Shown here: positions 42,766 to 52,008 of the stretch, piece by piece
Position numbering within the stretch: position 1 is the first letter of the stretch
How the letters are laid out: each line of letters starts with the position of its first letter
DNA from: Gammaproteobacteria bacterium
GTDB taxonomy: Bacteria; Pseudomonadota; Gammaproteobacteria; Burkholderiales; Gallionellaceae
Length of the DNA: 64,000 bases
Assembly (NCBI GenBank): GCA_018814405.1
Contig: JAHIZO010000005.1
Coordinates: 1-64,000, forward strand
Direction of reading: 5' to 3'
Made by a program: the position numbers and the translations under genes
The notes under the pieces: model-generated
Seen by the model: the letters and a program-made list of their open reading frames with translations, nothing else
Database searches by the model: none
Told to the model about the DNA's origin: nothing

Positions 42766-44295
42766 ATGGCTGACATCACAGCACCAGCCTATCGCACCAT
42801 CCCCATCATTCCCGCGCTGAAGCCGGGCGCGATGGAAGGCAAGGGCCCCTTTATCGCCAACGAGAAGCATCAGGAAGCGCTGGGTTTCCCCGGTCAGGTT
42901 CCGGATGACTGGCATGACAAGGCCATCGCCAAGATGGGCGAATTGTTAAGCAAGTTCCGTTCGTTGCGCGTGTACATGGACGCCTGTGTGCATTGCGGTG
43001 CCTGCTCCGACAAGTGCCATTACTTCATCGGTACACAGGATCCGAAGAACATGCCGGTGGCGCGTCAGGACCTGATGCGCAGCGTCTATCGCCGCTACTT
43101 CACTTTCGCAGGGAAGTATTTTCCCAAGCTGGTCGGTGCACGCGATCTGACCCGCGAAGTGCTGGACGAGTGGTACAACTACTATCACCAGTGTTCGGAG
43201 TGCCGCCGTTGTTCGGTGTTTTGTCCCTACGGTATCGACACTGCCGAGATCACCATGGCCGCACGCGAGGTCCTTGCTTCGGTCGGTCTGGGCCAGAAGT
43301 ATTCCAACGAGATCATCGCCAAGGTGCACAAGATCGGTAACAACCTCGGTCTGCCCGAGCCTGCACTGGTCGACACGCTGGAAGGTCTGGAAGAAGACGT
43401 CAAAGAAGATACCGGTCTGGATATCAAATTCCCGGTGGATGTGAAGGGCGCGGAAGTGCTGCTGATCACACCGTCCGCCGACTTCTTCGCCGAGCCGCAC
43501 ATCGACGGTCTGATCGGCTACGCCAAGGTTTTCCATGCCACCGGCACCAGTTGGACGCTGTCCTCGATGGCTTCCGAAGGCGCGAACTTCGGTATGTTCA
43601 TCGGTAACTATGAGCAGCTACGCAAGGTCGCACTGCGCATCCGTGAAGCCGCGCTGGAGTTGGGCGTGAAACGCATCATCGTCGGCGAGTGTGGTCATGC
43701 ATGGCGTGTCGCGTACAGCTTCTGGAACACGTTGAGCGGCGTGGGCGACGGTGCGGACGAGACCGATCGTTTTGCGCAGATGCTGCAAAAGCAACTGGAC
43801 CATCGTTACAAGCAGCCGACACATATCTGCGAATTCACCTGGGACCTGATCCAGCGCGACGCGCTGAAGTTCGACAAGTCCAAGAACGACCAGCACATCA
43901 TCACCATGCACGACTCGTGCAACGTGGCACGCGGTTCGCGCATGGGGGACCTGCCGGGCGGACAGTTCGAGATCCCGCGCAACATCATCAAAGCGGTAGC
44001 GAACAACTTCGTGGAGATGGATGCGAATACCACGCGTGAACGCACTTTCTGTTGCGGTGGCGGTGGCGGACTGCTGACCGACGACCTGATGGAACTGCGC
44101 GTGAAGGGTGCCTTGCCGCGCATGGAAGTGTTGAATCAGGCAGTGGAAGAACACGGTGTGAATTACATGGCGGCCATCTGTGCCATCTGCAAGACACAAT
44201 TTTCAAAGATCATGCCCGTCTACGGTTTCGACCGCAGGATGGTGGGCGGTGTACACCAGTTGGTCAGTAACGCGATCATCTTGGGCGATAAGTAA
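42766..44295 (+). CDS. dsrK: DsrK, heterodisulfide-reductase-like Fe-S subunit
   Basis: The 509-aa cytoplasmic subunit of DsrMKJOP acts on the DsrC cysteines. Two [4Fe-4S] ferredoxin motifs, CVHCGACSDKC (near residue 73) and CSECRRCSVFC (near 143), are followed by two CCG-type segments, HDSCNVARG (near 380) and CCGGGGG (near 428), like HdrD and the noncubane cluster of HdrB. A final CAICKTQF lies near the C terminus. Start ATG 42766 (MADITAP) comes right after the dsrM stop. Confidence 0.96.
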   Translation: MADITAPAYRTIPIIPALKPGAMEGKGPFIANEKHQEALGFPGQVPDDWHDKAIAKMGELLSKFRSLRVYMDACVHCGACSDKCHYFIGTQDPKNMPVARQDLMRSVYRRYFTFAGKYFPKLVGARDLTREVLDEWYNYYHQCSECRRCSVFCPYGIDTAEITMAAREVLASVGLGQKYSNEIIAKVHKIGNNLGLPEPALVDTLEGLEEDVKEDTGLDIKFPVDVKGAEVLLITPSADFFAEPHIDGLIGYAKVFHATGTSWTLSSMASEGANFGMFIGNYEQLRKVALRIREAALELGVKRIIVGECGHAWRVAYSFWNTLSGVGDGADETDRFAQMLQKQLDHRYKQPTHICEFTWDLIQRDALKFDKSKNDQHIITMHDSCNVARGSRMGDLPGGQFEIPRNIIKAVANNFVEMDANTTRERTFCCGGGGGLLTDDLMELRVKGALPRMEVLNQAVEEHGVNYMAAICAICKTQFSKIMPVYGFDRRMVGGVHQLVSNAIILGDK

Positions 44296-44316
44296 CTTCA
44301 ATCTGGAGGCATAGCG

Positions 44317-46287
44317 ATGTCGGCAACAATTGATACCCCAAAAATTCTGAACTTCCGTCGTTACAAAGACGGCGACAGCAAAGTGAAGCGCTGGAACGAA
44401 CAGATCTTTCAGGCCAGCCACTCCTATAAGTGCCCGACCTATATCCAATCTACGCCCCCGTGCCAGGGCAGCTGCCCGGCTGGTGAGGATATCCGTGGCT
44501 ATCTCGGCATCGTGCGTGGCACCGAGAAAGTGCCGAACGGTGCTGATGGCAAGCCCGTCATGCCTTGGCAGGAATATGCATGGCGACGTCTGACCGAGGC
44601 TAACCCGTTCCCGTCTGTGATGGGGCGAGTCTGTCCGGCACCCTGTGAATCCGGTTGTAATCGCAACGAAGTGGAAGACCACGTTGGCATCAACTCGGTC
44701 GAGCACTTCCTCGGTGAATACGCGATCGCAAACAATCTGAAATTCAACAAGCCGGACGTCGCATCCAGCGGCAAGAAAGTCGCTGTATTGGGCGGCGGCC
44801 CGGCTGGTCTGTCGGTTGCCTATCAACTCACGCTGAAGGGCCACGAAGTCACCATCTTCGACGACCACGAATTCCTCGGCGGCATGATGCGTTACGGCAT
44901 CCCAGGTTTCCGTACCCCGCGCGATGTGTTGGACGCAGAGATCCAGCGCATCATCGATCTGGGTGTGAAGACACGGCTGAAGTGCCACGTGGGCAAAGAC
45001 ATCACGCTGGAGCAGATCAACAAGGAATTCGATGCAGTGTTCCTAGGCATGGGCGCACAAGCCGGCCGTGCACTGCCGATCGCTGATTCTGAAGCACCGA
45101 ACGTGGTGACTGCGACCGCTTTCCTGAAGGCGTTCAACGACGGCCGTCTGCAGCACGTCGGCAAGCGTGTGGTTGTGGTCGGTGGTGGTGATACCTCCAT
45201 CGACGTGGCGACTGTCGCACGTCGTTTGGGACATATCAGCCAAGCCAACCAGACTGATACCGAGCTGGCTATCACCGGCCAACTGGCGCATGACGTCGCT
45301 GAGATCTCCGCCAAAGAAGGCGCAATGGTCACCCTGACTTCCGTGTTTCCCATCGACAAGATGCAGGCCAACAAGCACGAGATCGAGCAGGCGCTGGCTG
45401 AAGGCATCCACATCAAGGGCGGTTTGGTGCCGATCGGTATCGTGCGCGATGCGAATGGTCGTGCTACCGCATTGCGCGTAATGCAGTGCGAAGCCAAGTT
45501 CGTCGGTGGCAAACTGGAGATCAACAACGTCGAAGGCAGCGAACAGGACATCGAAGCTGATCTGATCGTGTCCGCGATCGGCCAAGCCGTGGACTTCACC
45601 GGTCTGGAAGAATTCAACAACGGCAAGGGCGCTGTCTCGACCGACCGCAATTATGTGGTCAACGGCAAGCCAGGCGTGTTCGCAGGCGGCGACGTGATCC
45701 GTCCACACCTGTTGACCACGGCCATCGGCCACGGCTCCATCGCCGCCGACGGCATCCACAACTTCCTGCTGGGTATCGATCTGGAGAAGCGTCCCAAGAT
45801 CGACGCGCACCAGTTCGACCTGATGCGCAAGATGGCGGAGAAGGGCCTCGAGATCAAAGAGGTGCACGAACCATTGCGTGGTACAAGCGATTCCAACGTC
45901 GCCGTGCACAACTTCGACAATCGTTCGGATCGCTACATCATCCCGCACGACAAGTTGTTCTTGGGACATTTCGGTTTCACACCGCGCAAGCAGCGTCACA
46001 TCATCACACTGGACGAGCAGACTGCACTGGGTAACTTCGAAGAGCGTCTGAATCCGCTGGCTGAAACAGATGCCGTGGCCGAAGCCAAGCGTTGTATGAG
46101 CTGCGGTATGTGTTTCGAGTGTGACAACTGTGTGGTGTATTGCCCGCAGACTGCCGTGTCCCGCGTCAAGAAGACCGAATCGACACTGGGCCGCTATGTC
46201 ACGACCGACTACGACAAGTGCATCGGCTGCCACATCTGTGCCGACGTGTGTCCGACCGGTTACATCCAGATGGGTCTGGGTGAGTGA
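44317..46287 (+). CDS. dsrL: DsrL, NAD(P)H:acceptor oxidoreductase
   Basis: Iron-sulfur flavoprotein that takes electrons from reverse DsrAB to NAD(P)+; it is present in sulfur oxidisers. The 656-aa protein is GltD-like: N-terminal Cys-rich domain (TPPCQGSCPAGED, CPAPCESGCNRN), FAD motif GGGPAGLSVAYQL (near 160), NAD(P) motif GGGDTSIDVA (near 289), and a C-terminal ferredoxin domain with CMSCGMCFECDNC and CIGCHICADVCPTGY. It follows dsrK by 21 bases and overlaps dsrJ (TGATG). Confidence 0.96.
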   Translation: MSATIDTPKILNFRRYKDGDSKVKRWNEQIFQASHSYKCPTYIQSTPPCQGSCPAGEDIRGYLGIVRGTEKVPNGADGKPVMPWQEYAWRRLTEANPFPSVMGRVCPAPCESGCNRNEVEDHVGINSVEHFLGEYAIANNLKFNKPDVASSGKKVAVLGGGPAGLSVAYQLTLKGHEVTIFDDHEFLGGMMRYGIPGFRTPRDVLDAEIQRIIDLGVKTRLKCHVGKDITLEQINKEFDAVFLGMGAQAGRALPIADSEAPNVVTATAFLKAFNDGRLQHVGKRVVVVGGGDTSIDVATVARRLGHISQANQTDTELAITGQLAHDVAEISAKEGAMVTLTSVFPIDKMQANKHEIEQALAEGIHIKGGLVPIGIVRDANGRATALRVMQCEAKFVGGKLEINNVEGSEQDIEADLIVSAIGQAVDFTGLEEFNNGKGAVSTDRNYVVNGKPGVFAGGDVIRPHLLTTAIGHGSIAADGIHNFLLGIDLEKRPKIDAHQFDLMRKMAEKGLEIKEVHEPLRGTSDSNVAVHNFDNRSDRYIIPHDKLFLGHFGFTPRKQRHIITLDEQTALGNFEERLNPLAETDAVAEAKRCMSCGMCFECDNCVVYCPQTAVSRVKKTESTLGRYVTTDYDKCIGCHICADVCPTGYIQMGLGE

Positions 46288-46658
46288 TGAGACTGCTCGT
46301 ATCCCTGTTGCTGACACTGTGTGTCTCGCTGGCTTGGGCCAGTGAGGCGACAACGCCCAAGCTGGACATCGGCAAGGGTGGACAGTGCGTGGAAGATACG
46401 CAGTGGATGCGCAAGAACCACATGCACCTGCTCAAGCATGCGCGTGACGATGCCTTGCGCCGTGGTATCCGTGATGAGAAGCGCAGTCTGAAGGTGTGTA
46501 TCGAATGTCATGCCAGTACCCAAGACAACAGCGTGATCGCACGTGAAGACAGCTTTTGTGTAGGCTGCCACAAGTTTGAAGCGGTGAAACTGGATTGCTT
46601 CGAATGTCATTCCGGTACGCGCAAGAGCGCATGGTTGCAACAGAGGAAAGCCAAATGA
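46287..46658 (+). CDS. dsrJ: DsrJ, periplasmic triheme cytochrome c
   Basis: The 123-aa periplasmic subunit of DsrMKJOP has a Sec-type signal (MRLLVSLLLTLCVSLAWA) that may remain as an anchor. There are three heme motifs: CIECH, CVGCH and CFECH. Cys34 in GGQCVEDTQW is the probable counterpart of the unusual heme-ligand Cys of this family. I start at ATG 46287, coupled to dsrL; a GTG three bases earlier is possible. Confidence 0.95.
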   Translation: MRLLVSLLLTLCVSLAWASEATTPKLDIGKGGQCVEDTQWMRKNHMHLLKHARDDALRRGIRDEKRSLKVCIECHASTQDNSVIAREDSFCVGCHKFEAVKLDCFECHSGTRKSAWLQQRKAK

Positions 46659-47371
46659 GCGACATGGATATGAATCGTCGTAACTTTCTCAAGACCTCTG
46701 TCGGCGCGGCAGCTGTCGCCATCGCGCCGGGCATGATGCTGTATTCGGTGGCGCAGGGTAAGAGTGAAGGCGCCAGCAGCAAGGTACGCTGGGGCATGCT
46801 GATCGATACCAACCAGTGCAAGCCGGGTTGTAATGATTGTGTGACTGCTTGCAATAATGAAAACGGTCTTTCCGGTGAGAACAACGCGACGAACTCGCAG
46901 TGGATTCGCAAGATCGAGATCAAGGACATCAGCAGCGGACGCGAACTGTCTCTGCCGATGATGTGTCAGCACTGCGAGCACCCACCCTGTGTGGATGTGT
47001 GCCCGACCAATGCTTCCATGAAGCGCGCCGACGGCATCGTGTTGGTGGACAAGCATCTCTGCATCGGTTGCCGTTATTGCATGATGGCCTGCCCGTACAA
47101 GGCGCGGTCTTTCGTGCACGAGCCGCTGCATGACCAGAATCCAGACGTGCCGCGCGGCAGAGGCACTGTTGAGAGCTGCACATTGTGCGTGCATCGTATC
47201 GATGTGGGCGGCAAGCCGGCCTGCTCCGAAGCCTGCCCGAACAAGGCGATCATCTTCGGTGATCTGAACGATGCGAACAGCGAGATCGCCCAGAAAGTGC
47301 ATAGCGTCGCCTCGGTACAGATCCGTGCCGACCTGCGTTTGAACCCCGGCGTTCGTTATCAGGGACTATGA
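46655..47371 (+). CDS. dsrO: DsrO, periplasmic Fe-S subunit of DsrMKJOP
   Basis: The 238-aa protein has a twin-arginine signal (MNRRNFLKTSVGAAAVA), so it is exported folded with its clusters. Cys clusters typical of the four-cluster ferredoxin subunits follow: CKPGCNDCVTAC, CQHCEHPPCVDVCP, CIGCRYCMMACP and CTLCVHRIDVGGKPACSEACP. It passes electrons between DsrJ and membrane DsrP. Start ATG 46655 overlaps the dsrJ stop by 4 bases. Confidence 0.95.
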   Translation: MSDMDMNRRNFLKTSVGAAAVAIAPGMMLYSVAQGKSEGASSKVRWGMLIDTNQCKPGCNDCVTACNNENGLSGENNATNSQWIRKIEIKDISSGRELSLPMMCQHCEHPPCVDVCPTNASMKRADGIVLVDKHLCIGCRYCMMACPYKARSFVHEPLHDQNPDVPRGRGTVESCTLCVHRIDVGGKPACSEACPNKAIIFGDLNDANSEIAQKVHSVASVQIRADLRLNPGVRYQGL

Positions 47372-48567
47372 CCATGTATTCTTCTACCCCCACACTCGCC
47401 GCACTGCACTTCAAGAACCGCCTGTACTGGCTGCTGCTCGCCGTTGGCGGCATGGTCGCTGCTGCAGGTATGTATGCCGTGCACATGATGGAATCGCACG
47501 GCCACATCATCACCGGCATGAACAACCAGATCGTATGGGGCATGCCGCATGTGTTTGCCATCTTCCTGATCGTGGCTGCTTCCGGTGTGCTGAATGTGGC
47601 GTCCATCGGGTCGGTATTTGGCAAGGCGATCTATAAGGCACGCGCGCCGCTGGCTAGTCTGCTGTCCATCGCCATGCTGGCCGGTGGTCTGACCGTGCTG
47701 ATGCTGGACCTCGGCCGTCCCGACCGCATCATCATCGCGGCCACCAACTACAACCTGACTTCTGTGTTCGCCTGGAACGTGCTGCTGTATTCCGGCATGG
47801 TCGGTCTGGTGGTGGTCTATCTGTGGACCATGATGGAACGCCGCATGAACCCATATAACAAGGTCGCCGGCATCGGCGTGTTCGTGTGGCGCTTCGTGCT
47901 TACCACAGGTACCGGCCTGATCTTCGCCTTCCTCACTGCACGTCAGGCGTACGGCTCGGCATTGTTGCCGCCGATGTTCATCGTGTTGTCCTTCGCCTGG
48001 GGTATGGCGGTGTTCCATCTGGTGCAGACCAGCATCTATATGTGGAACGTGAAAGAGATCGATCCGTCCATCCTGTCGCGCAAGAAACACCTGCTCGGTG
48101 TGTTCGTGCTCGGCTCGCTGTACATGGTCGCCACCTATCACTTCACCAACGCCTATTTCTCGCACCAACAGGGATTCGAGCGTTTCATCCTGCTGGATGG
48201 CGGCATCTATCCGAGCTTGTTCTGGTGGGGCTATTTCGTGCTGGGCAACCTCGTGCCGCTGGTATTGCTGTACGCGCCGGGTATCAAGCGTGACCGCTGG
48301 ACCGCGCTGGCAGCCTTGTTGATCATCCTCGGTGGGTTCGCGCTACTGTATGTGTTCATCATCGGCGGACAAGCTTGGCCACTCAACCTGTTCCCCGGTT
48401 ACGAAGTGACTAGCACTTTCGCCGATGGTCAGATCAGCGCCTACAGTCCCTCTATCTACGAGTTCCTATTGGGGCTGGGTGGCTTGTCTATCGCCTTCCT
48501 CATCACCACCGTCAGCGTGCGCGTGCTGAACTTCATGCCGCAGGACAAGCCGTATATCGCGGATTGA
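47368..48567 (+). CDS. dsrP: DsrP, NrfD-type membrane subunit of DsrMKJOP
   Basis: The 399-aa integral membrane protein has about ten hydrophobic segments and NrfD-family features such as MLAGGLTVLMLDLGRPDR and NLTSVFAWNVLLYSGM. It exchanges electrons with the quinone pool. Two starts are close: ATG 47368 overlapping the dsrO stop, and ATG 47374, which has better spacing (8) from AGGGA; the difference is two residues. Confidence 0.94.
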   Translation: MTMYSSTPTLAALHFKNRLYWLLLAVGGMVAAAGMYAVHMMESHGHIITGMNNQIVWGMPHVFAIFLIVAASGVLNVASIGSVFGKAIYKARAPLASLLSIAMLAGGLTVLMLDLGRPDRIIIAATNYNLTSVFAWNVLLYSGMVGLVVVYLWTMMERRMNPYNKVAGIGVFVWRFVLTTGTGLIFAFLTARQAYGSALLPPMFIVLSFAWGMAVFHLVQTSIYMWNVKEIDPSILSRKKHLLGVFVLGSLYMVATYHFTNAYFSHQQGFERFILLDGGIYPSLFWWGYFVLGNLVPLVLLYAPGIKRDRWTALAALLIILGGFALLYVFIIGGQAWPLNLFPGYEVTSTFADGQISAYSPSIYEFLLGLGGLSIAFLITTVSVRVLNFMPQDKPYIAD

Positions 48568-48586
48568 TCCTGCAGGAAAGGCTGCC

Positions 48587-49993
48587 ATGAACCGTATGCT
48601 GATTTCGGCAGCACACAAATCCTCCGGCAAAACCATGGTTAGCATCGGCCTGTGCGCGGCGCTCGCCGCGCGCGGCCATGCCGTGCAGCCTTTCAAAAAA
48701 GGGCCGGACTACATCGACCCGATGTGGCTGGGTCAGGCCGCCGGACACGACTGCCGCAACCTTGATCTGTACCTGATGGAGAACGACGATGTCGTTTCCA
48801 CTTTCTCCCGTCATGCGTCCGAAGTGAATCTGGTCGAGGGAAACAAAGGGCTGTATGACGGGCTGGCGCTGGACGGCAGCAACAGCAACGCCGCACTGGC
48901 CAAACTGCTCGACCTGCCGGTGATGCTGGTCATCGACGCACGCGGTATGACGCGCGGCATCGCACCGTTGATCCTCGGCTATCAGGCATTCGACAAGGAC
49001 ATCAACATCGCCGGTGTCATCCTCAATAATCTGGGTGGCAAGCGTCACGAATCCAAGCTGCGCGAAGTCATCGAGCATTACACCGATGTGCCGGTGATCG
49101 GCGCCATCCAGCATGACGAACGATTGTCCATCGTCGAGCGTCATCTGGGCCTGATGCCCAGCAATGAATCGCATGTCGCCACTGCCAAGATCAGGCAGAT
49201 CGGCGATGCTATCGCCGAACAGGTCGATCTGGATAGATTGCTCGAACTCTCGCGTAAAGAACCGCTGCCTACCCCGCACAAGGCACTGGTGAGTGCCTTG
49301 CCCTGTGGCGACAAGGTGCGCATAGCCATCGCCCGCGACCGGGCTTTTGGTTTCTATTACGCCGACGACCTCGATGCACTGGAAGCGGCCGGTGCCGAAC
49401 TGGTGCCGTTCGATGCCTTGCGTGATGCGCATCTGCCCGATGTCGATGGTCTGTATATCGGCGGAGGTTTTCCCGAAACCTGCGCGGCCGAACTGGAAGC
49501 GAACACCGCCATGCGTGGTGAGATCAAGCAGGCCATCGCCAACGGCATGCCGGCCTATGCCGAGTGCGGCGGGTTGATGTATCTGTCGCGCAGTCTGAAT
49601 TACGAAGGCCGCACTTTCGACATGGTTGGTGCTATCCCCGGTGACGTTAAGATGCATGCCAAGCCCATCGGCCGCGGTTACGTGCATCTGAAAGAAGACG
49701 CAGAACATCCCTGGCCGCGCCCCGATGCACCGGCCAAGCAGATCAAGGCACACGAGTTCCATTATTCGAGTCTGGAGAACCTTCCGCCCGACAGTCGCTT
49801 CGCTTACCATGTGGCGCGCGGTTACGGCATCAACGGGGATCGCGACGGCATCATCGTCAACAAGCTGTTGGCCTCCTACACGCACCTGCGCACCATCGGC
49901 AGTTGCTATTGGGCTACCCGCTTCGTCGGTTTCATCCGTCGATGCAAGGGGCAAGCACTGGACTCAACTTCAATCAAAGAGAAAACGATATGA
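48587..49993 (+). CDS. dsrN: DsrN, siroheme amidase (CobB/CbiA-like)
   Basis: Glutamine-dependent amidotransferase that converts siroheme to the siro(heme)amide of DsrAB. The 468-aa protein has an N-terminal ATP-binding domain with SAAHKSSGKTMVS (P-loop-like) and FKKGPDYIDPMWL. Its C-terminal glutaminase-like domain has YIGGGFPE and the nucleophile AYAECGGLMYL, with a His in AHEFHYS. It follows dsrP by 19 bases and overlaps the DUF4202 gene by 4 bases. Confidence 0.94.
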   Translation: MNRMLISAAHKSSGKTMVSIGLCAALAARGHAVQPFKKGPDYIDPMWLGQAAGHDCRNLDLYLMENDDVVSTFSRHASEVNLVEGNKGLYDGLALDGSNSNAALAKLLDLPVMLVIDARGMTRGIAPLILGYQAFDKDINIAGVILNNLGGKRHESKLREVIEHYTDVPVIGAIQHDERLSIVERHLGLMPSNESHVATAKIRQIGDAIAEQVDLDRLLELSRKEPLPTPHKALVSALPCGDKVRIAIARDRAFGFYYADDLDALEAAGAELVPFDALRDAHLPDVDGLYIGGGFPETCAAELEANTAMRGEIKQAIANGMPAYAECGGLMYLSRSLNYEGRTFDMVGAIPGDVKMHAKPIGRGYVHLKEDAEHPWPRPDAPAKQIKAHEFHYSSLENLPPDSRFAYHVARGYGINGDRDGIIVNKLLASYTHLRTIGSCYWATRFVGFIRRCKGQALDSTSIKEKTI

Positions 49994-50589
49994 CACAAGC
50001 ACTGTACCAAGCAGCCATCGCGGCATTCGACAAAGCCAATTCCGAAGATCCGAATCTGGAAGTGTTCGAGGGCAAGACTTATCCGAAGGAACTGCTGTAC
50101 GCAGAGCGCATGACAGAGATGCAGGAGCGTTTCGCGCCCGACGCATCGGAAGCAGTCAAGCTGGCCTGTCGTGCACAACACATCCAGCGCTGGAAAAGCC
50201 CGCGCAGTGATTACCCGATGGACAAGAAGGGTTACATGCTGTGGCGCACCAATCTGTACAAGTTCCACGCTGAGACCGCCGGTGCCCTGATGAAAGAAGT
50301 GGGCTACGACGACGAGATGATCGCGCGCGTGAAGACTATCGTCGGCAAGAAAGACATGAAGACCAATCCCGAGACACAGTTGATGGAAGACGTGGTCGAC
50401 CTGTGCTTCATCGAGCACTACATGCTGCACTTCGCCGAGATGAAGCCGGACTACGACGAAGCCAAGTGGATCCTCATCATCAAGAAGACTTGGGACAAGA
50501 TGTCCGACAGCGCGCATGCGTTCGCGCTTGCCGGCAAGATCAAGTTGCCGGAAGCATTGGTTCCGCTGATCCTGAAGGCGATCCAGTAA
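49990..50589 (+). CDS. DUF4202 protein between dsrN and cysG
   Basis: The 199-aa soluble protein, from memory of the family, fits DUF4202: [54 protein letters not shown] and the acidic [16 protein letters not shown]. Several His and Asp/Glu suggest an HD-like metal site ([21 protein letters not shown]), but this is inference. No biochemical function is known to me. It is translationally coupled to both neighbours (ATGA with dsrN, TAATG with cysG), so a link to siroheme or siroamide is plausible. Confidence 0.8.
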   Translation: MTQALYQAAIAAFDKANSEDPNLEVFEGKTYPKELLYAERMTEMQERFAPDASEAVKLACRAQHIQRWKSPRSDYPMDKKGYMLWRTNLYKFHAETAGALMKEVGYDDEMIARVKTIVGKKDMKTNPETQLMEDVVDLCFIEHYMLHFAEMKPDYDEAKWILIIKKTWDKMSDSAHAFALAGKIKLPEALVPLILKAIQ

Positions 50590-51968
50590 TGGATTACTTG
50601 CCTGTATTCCAGAAGATCGACGGCCGCCTGTGTCTGGTGGTCGGAGGCGGCGTGGTCGGCGCACGCAAGGCGGGCGTGCTGCTCGAAGCCGGTGCCAAAG
50701 TGCGTGTGGTCGCGCCCGAGATCGACGAGGAGCTGAAGTCACAAGCCAACGTCGAGGCCGTGCTCGCCCGTTTCGAGCCGCAGCATCTGGATGGTGTAGC
50801 GCTGATCATCGCCGCCACCAATGATCGCGCAGTGAACAAGCAGGTGTCCGAGCTGGCACAGGCACGCAATATTCCAGTCAACGTGGTGGACGATCCCGAG
50901 CTGTGCAGTTTCATCATGCCAGCCATCATGGATAGGTCGCCACTTATGGTGGCGTTCTCCAGCGGTGGTGCCTCACCAGTGTTGACACGCATGATGCGCG
51001 GCAAGCTGGAGACCGTCATCCCGCAGAACTACAGCAATCTCGCTGGCTTTGCCGAGCGTTTCCGGGAAGAGGTGAAGAAGCGCGTGACTAATCCAGCCAA
51101 GCGTCGCATCTTCTGGGAGAACGTGTTCGACGGCGTGGTGGCAGAGAAGGTGCTGACCGGGGACGAGGCGGCTGCCGAAGCCATGCTGCAACAGATGTTG
51201 GCCGACGAAGACAACATCGTGCGCGGCGAGGTGTATCTGGTTGGCGCCGGTCCCGGCGATCCGGACCTGCTTACTTTCCGCGCGCTGCGTCTGATGCAGA
51301 AGGCCGATGTGGTGGTGTATGACGCGCTGGTGTCCAAGCCCATCGTGGAGATGACGCGCCGCGATGCGGATCGCATCTTCGTCGGCAAGCGTCGTGCCGA
51401 CCATGCTTTGCCGCAGGAAGAGATCAATCTGCTGCTGGTGCGTCTAGCCAAGGAAGGCAAGCGCGTGCTGCGTCTGAAGGGCGGCGACCCGTTCATCTTC
51501 GGTCGCGGCGGCGAGGAGATCGAGACACTGGCGGCGGAAGGTATCCCGTTCCAGGTGGTGCCCGGCATCACCGCCGCTTCCGGTGTCGCGTCCTACGCGG
51601 GAATCCCGCTGACCCATAGAGACCATGCGCAATCCTGCCTGTTCGTCACCGGCCACCTCAAGGACGGCACGATGAATCTGGACTGGGAGCAACTGGCCCG
51701 TCCGCGTCAGACCGTGGTGGTGTACATGGGCCTGCATGGTCTGGATATTCTGTGCGCGAAACTGATCGAACACGGTATGCCCGACACTACGCCTATCGCT
51801 ATCGTGCAGCACGGCACGCAGCCCACGCAACGCGTGTTCACCGGCACACTTGCAACACTGCCTGGCATCGCCGAGCGCGAGAAGCCTGTCGCGCCAACAC
51901 TGATCATCGTCGGCGGGGTTGTCACCTTGCGCGAGAAACTTGCGTGGTTCCATCCGCAGCAGAACTAG
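50589..51968 (+). CDS. cysG: Siroheme synthase CysG (trifunctional)
   Basis: Makes siroheme from uroporphyrinogen III: two methylations, dehydrogenation and iron insertion. The 459-aa protein combines the precorrin-2 dehydrogenase/ferrochelatase half ([22 protein letters not shown] at the N terminus, [17 protein letters not shown]) and the methyltransferase half from about residue 212 ([35 protein letters not shown]). Its location behind dsrN supplies the DsrAB cofactor. Start ATG 50589 overlaps the preceding stop by one base. Confidence 0.96.
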   Translation: MDYLPVFQKIDGRLCLVVGGGVVGARKAGVLLEAGAKVRVVAPEIDEELKSQANVEAVLARFEPQHLDGVALIIAATNDRAVNKQVSELAQARNIPVNVVDDPELCSFIMPAIMDRSPLMVAFSSGGASPVLTRMMRGKLETVIPQNYSNLAGFAERFREEVKKRVTNPAKRRIFWENVFDGVVAEKVLTGDEAAAEAMLQQMLADEDNIVRGEVYLVGAGPGDPDLLTFRALRLMQKADVVVYDALVSKPIVEMTRRDADRIFVGKRRADHALPQEEINLLLVRLAKEGKRVLRLKGGDPFIFGRGGEEIETLAAEGIPFQVVPGITAASGVASYAGIPLTHRDHAQSCLFVTGHLKDGTMNLDWEQLARPRQTVVVYMGLHGLDILCAKLIEHGMPDTTPIAIVQHGTQPTQRVFTGTLATLPGIAEREKPVAPTLIIVGGVVTLREKLAWFHPQQN

Positions 51969-52008
51969 ATTCGCTTTGCAGTCCAATAACGAGCCAGGGA
52001 GAGAAAAG

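Noticed and set aside
45043-46353. 436-codon minus-strand frame opposite dsrL
   Set aside because: Fully antisense to dsrL with its conserved cofactor motifs; no homology signature and no ribosome binding site.
48533-49954. 473-codon minus-strand frame opposite dsrN
   Set aside because: Antisense to dsrN, no motifs, and would be convergent within a coupled operon.
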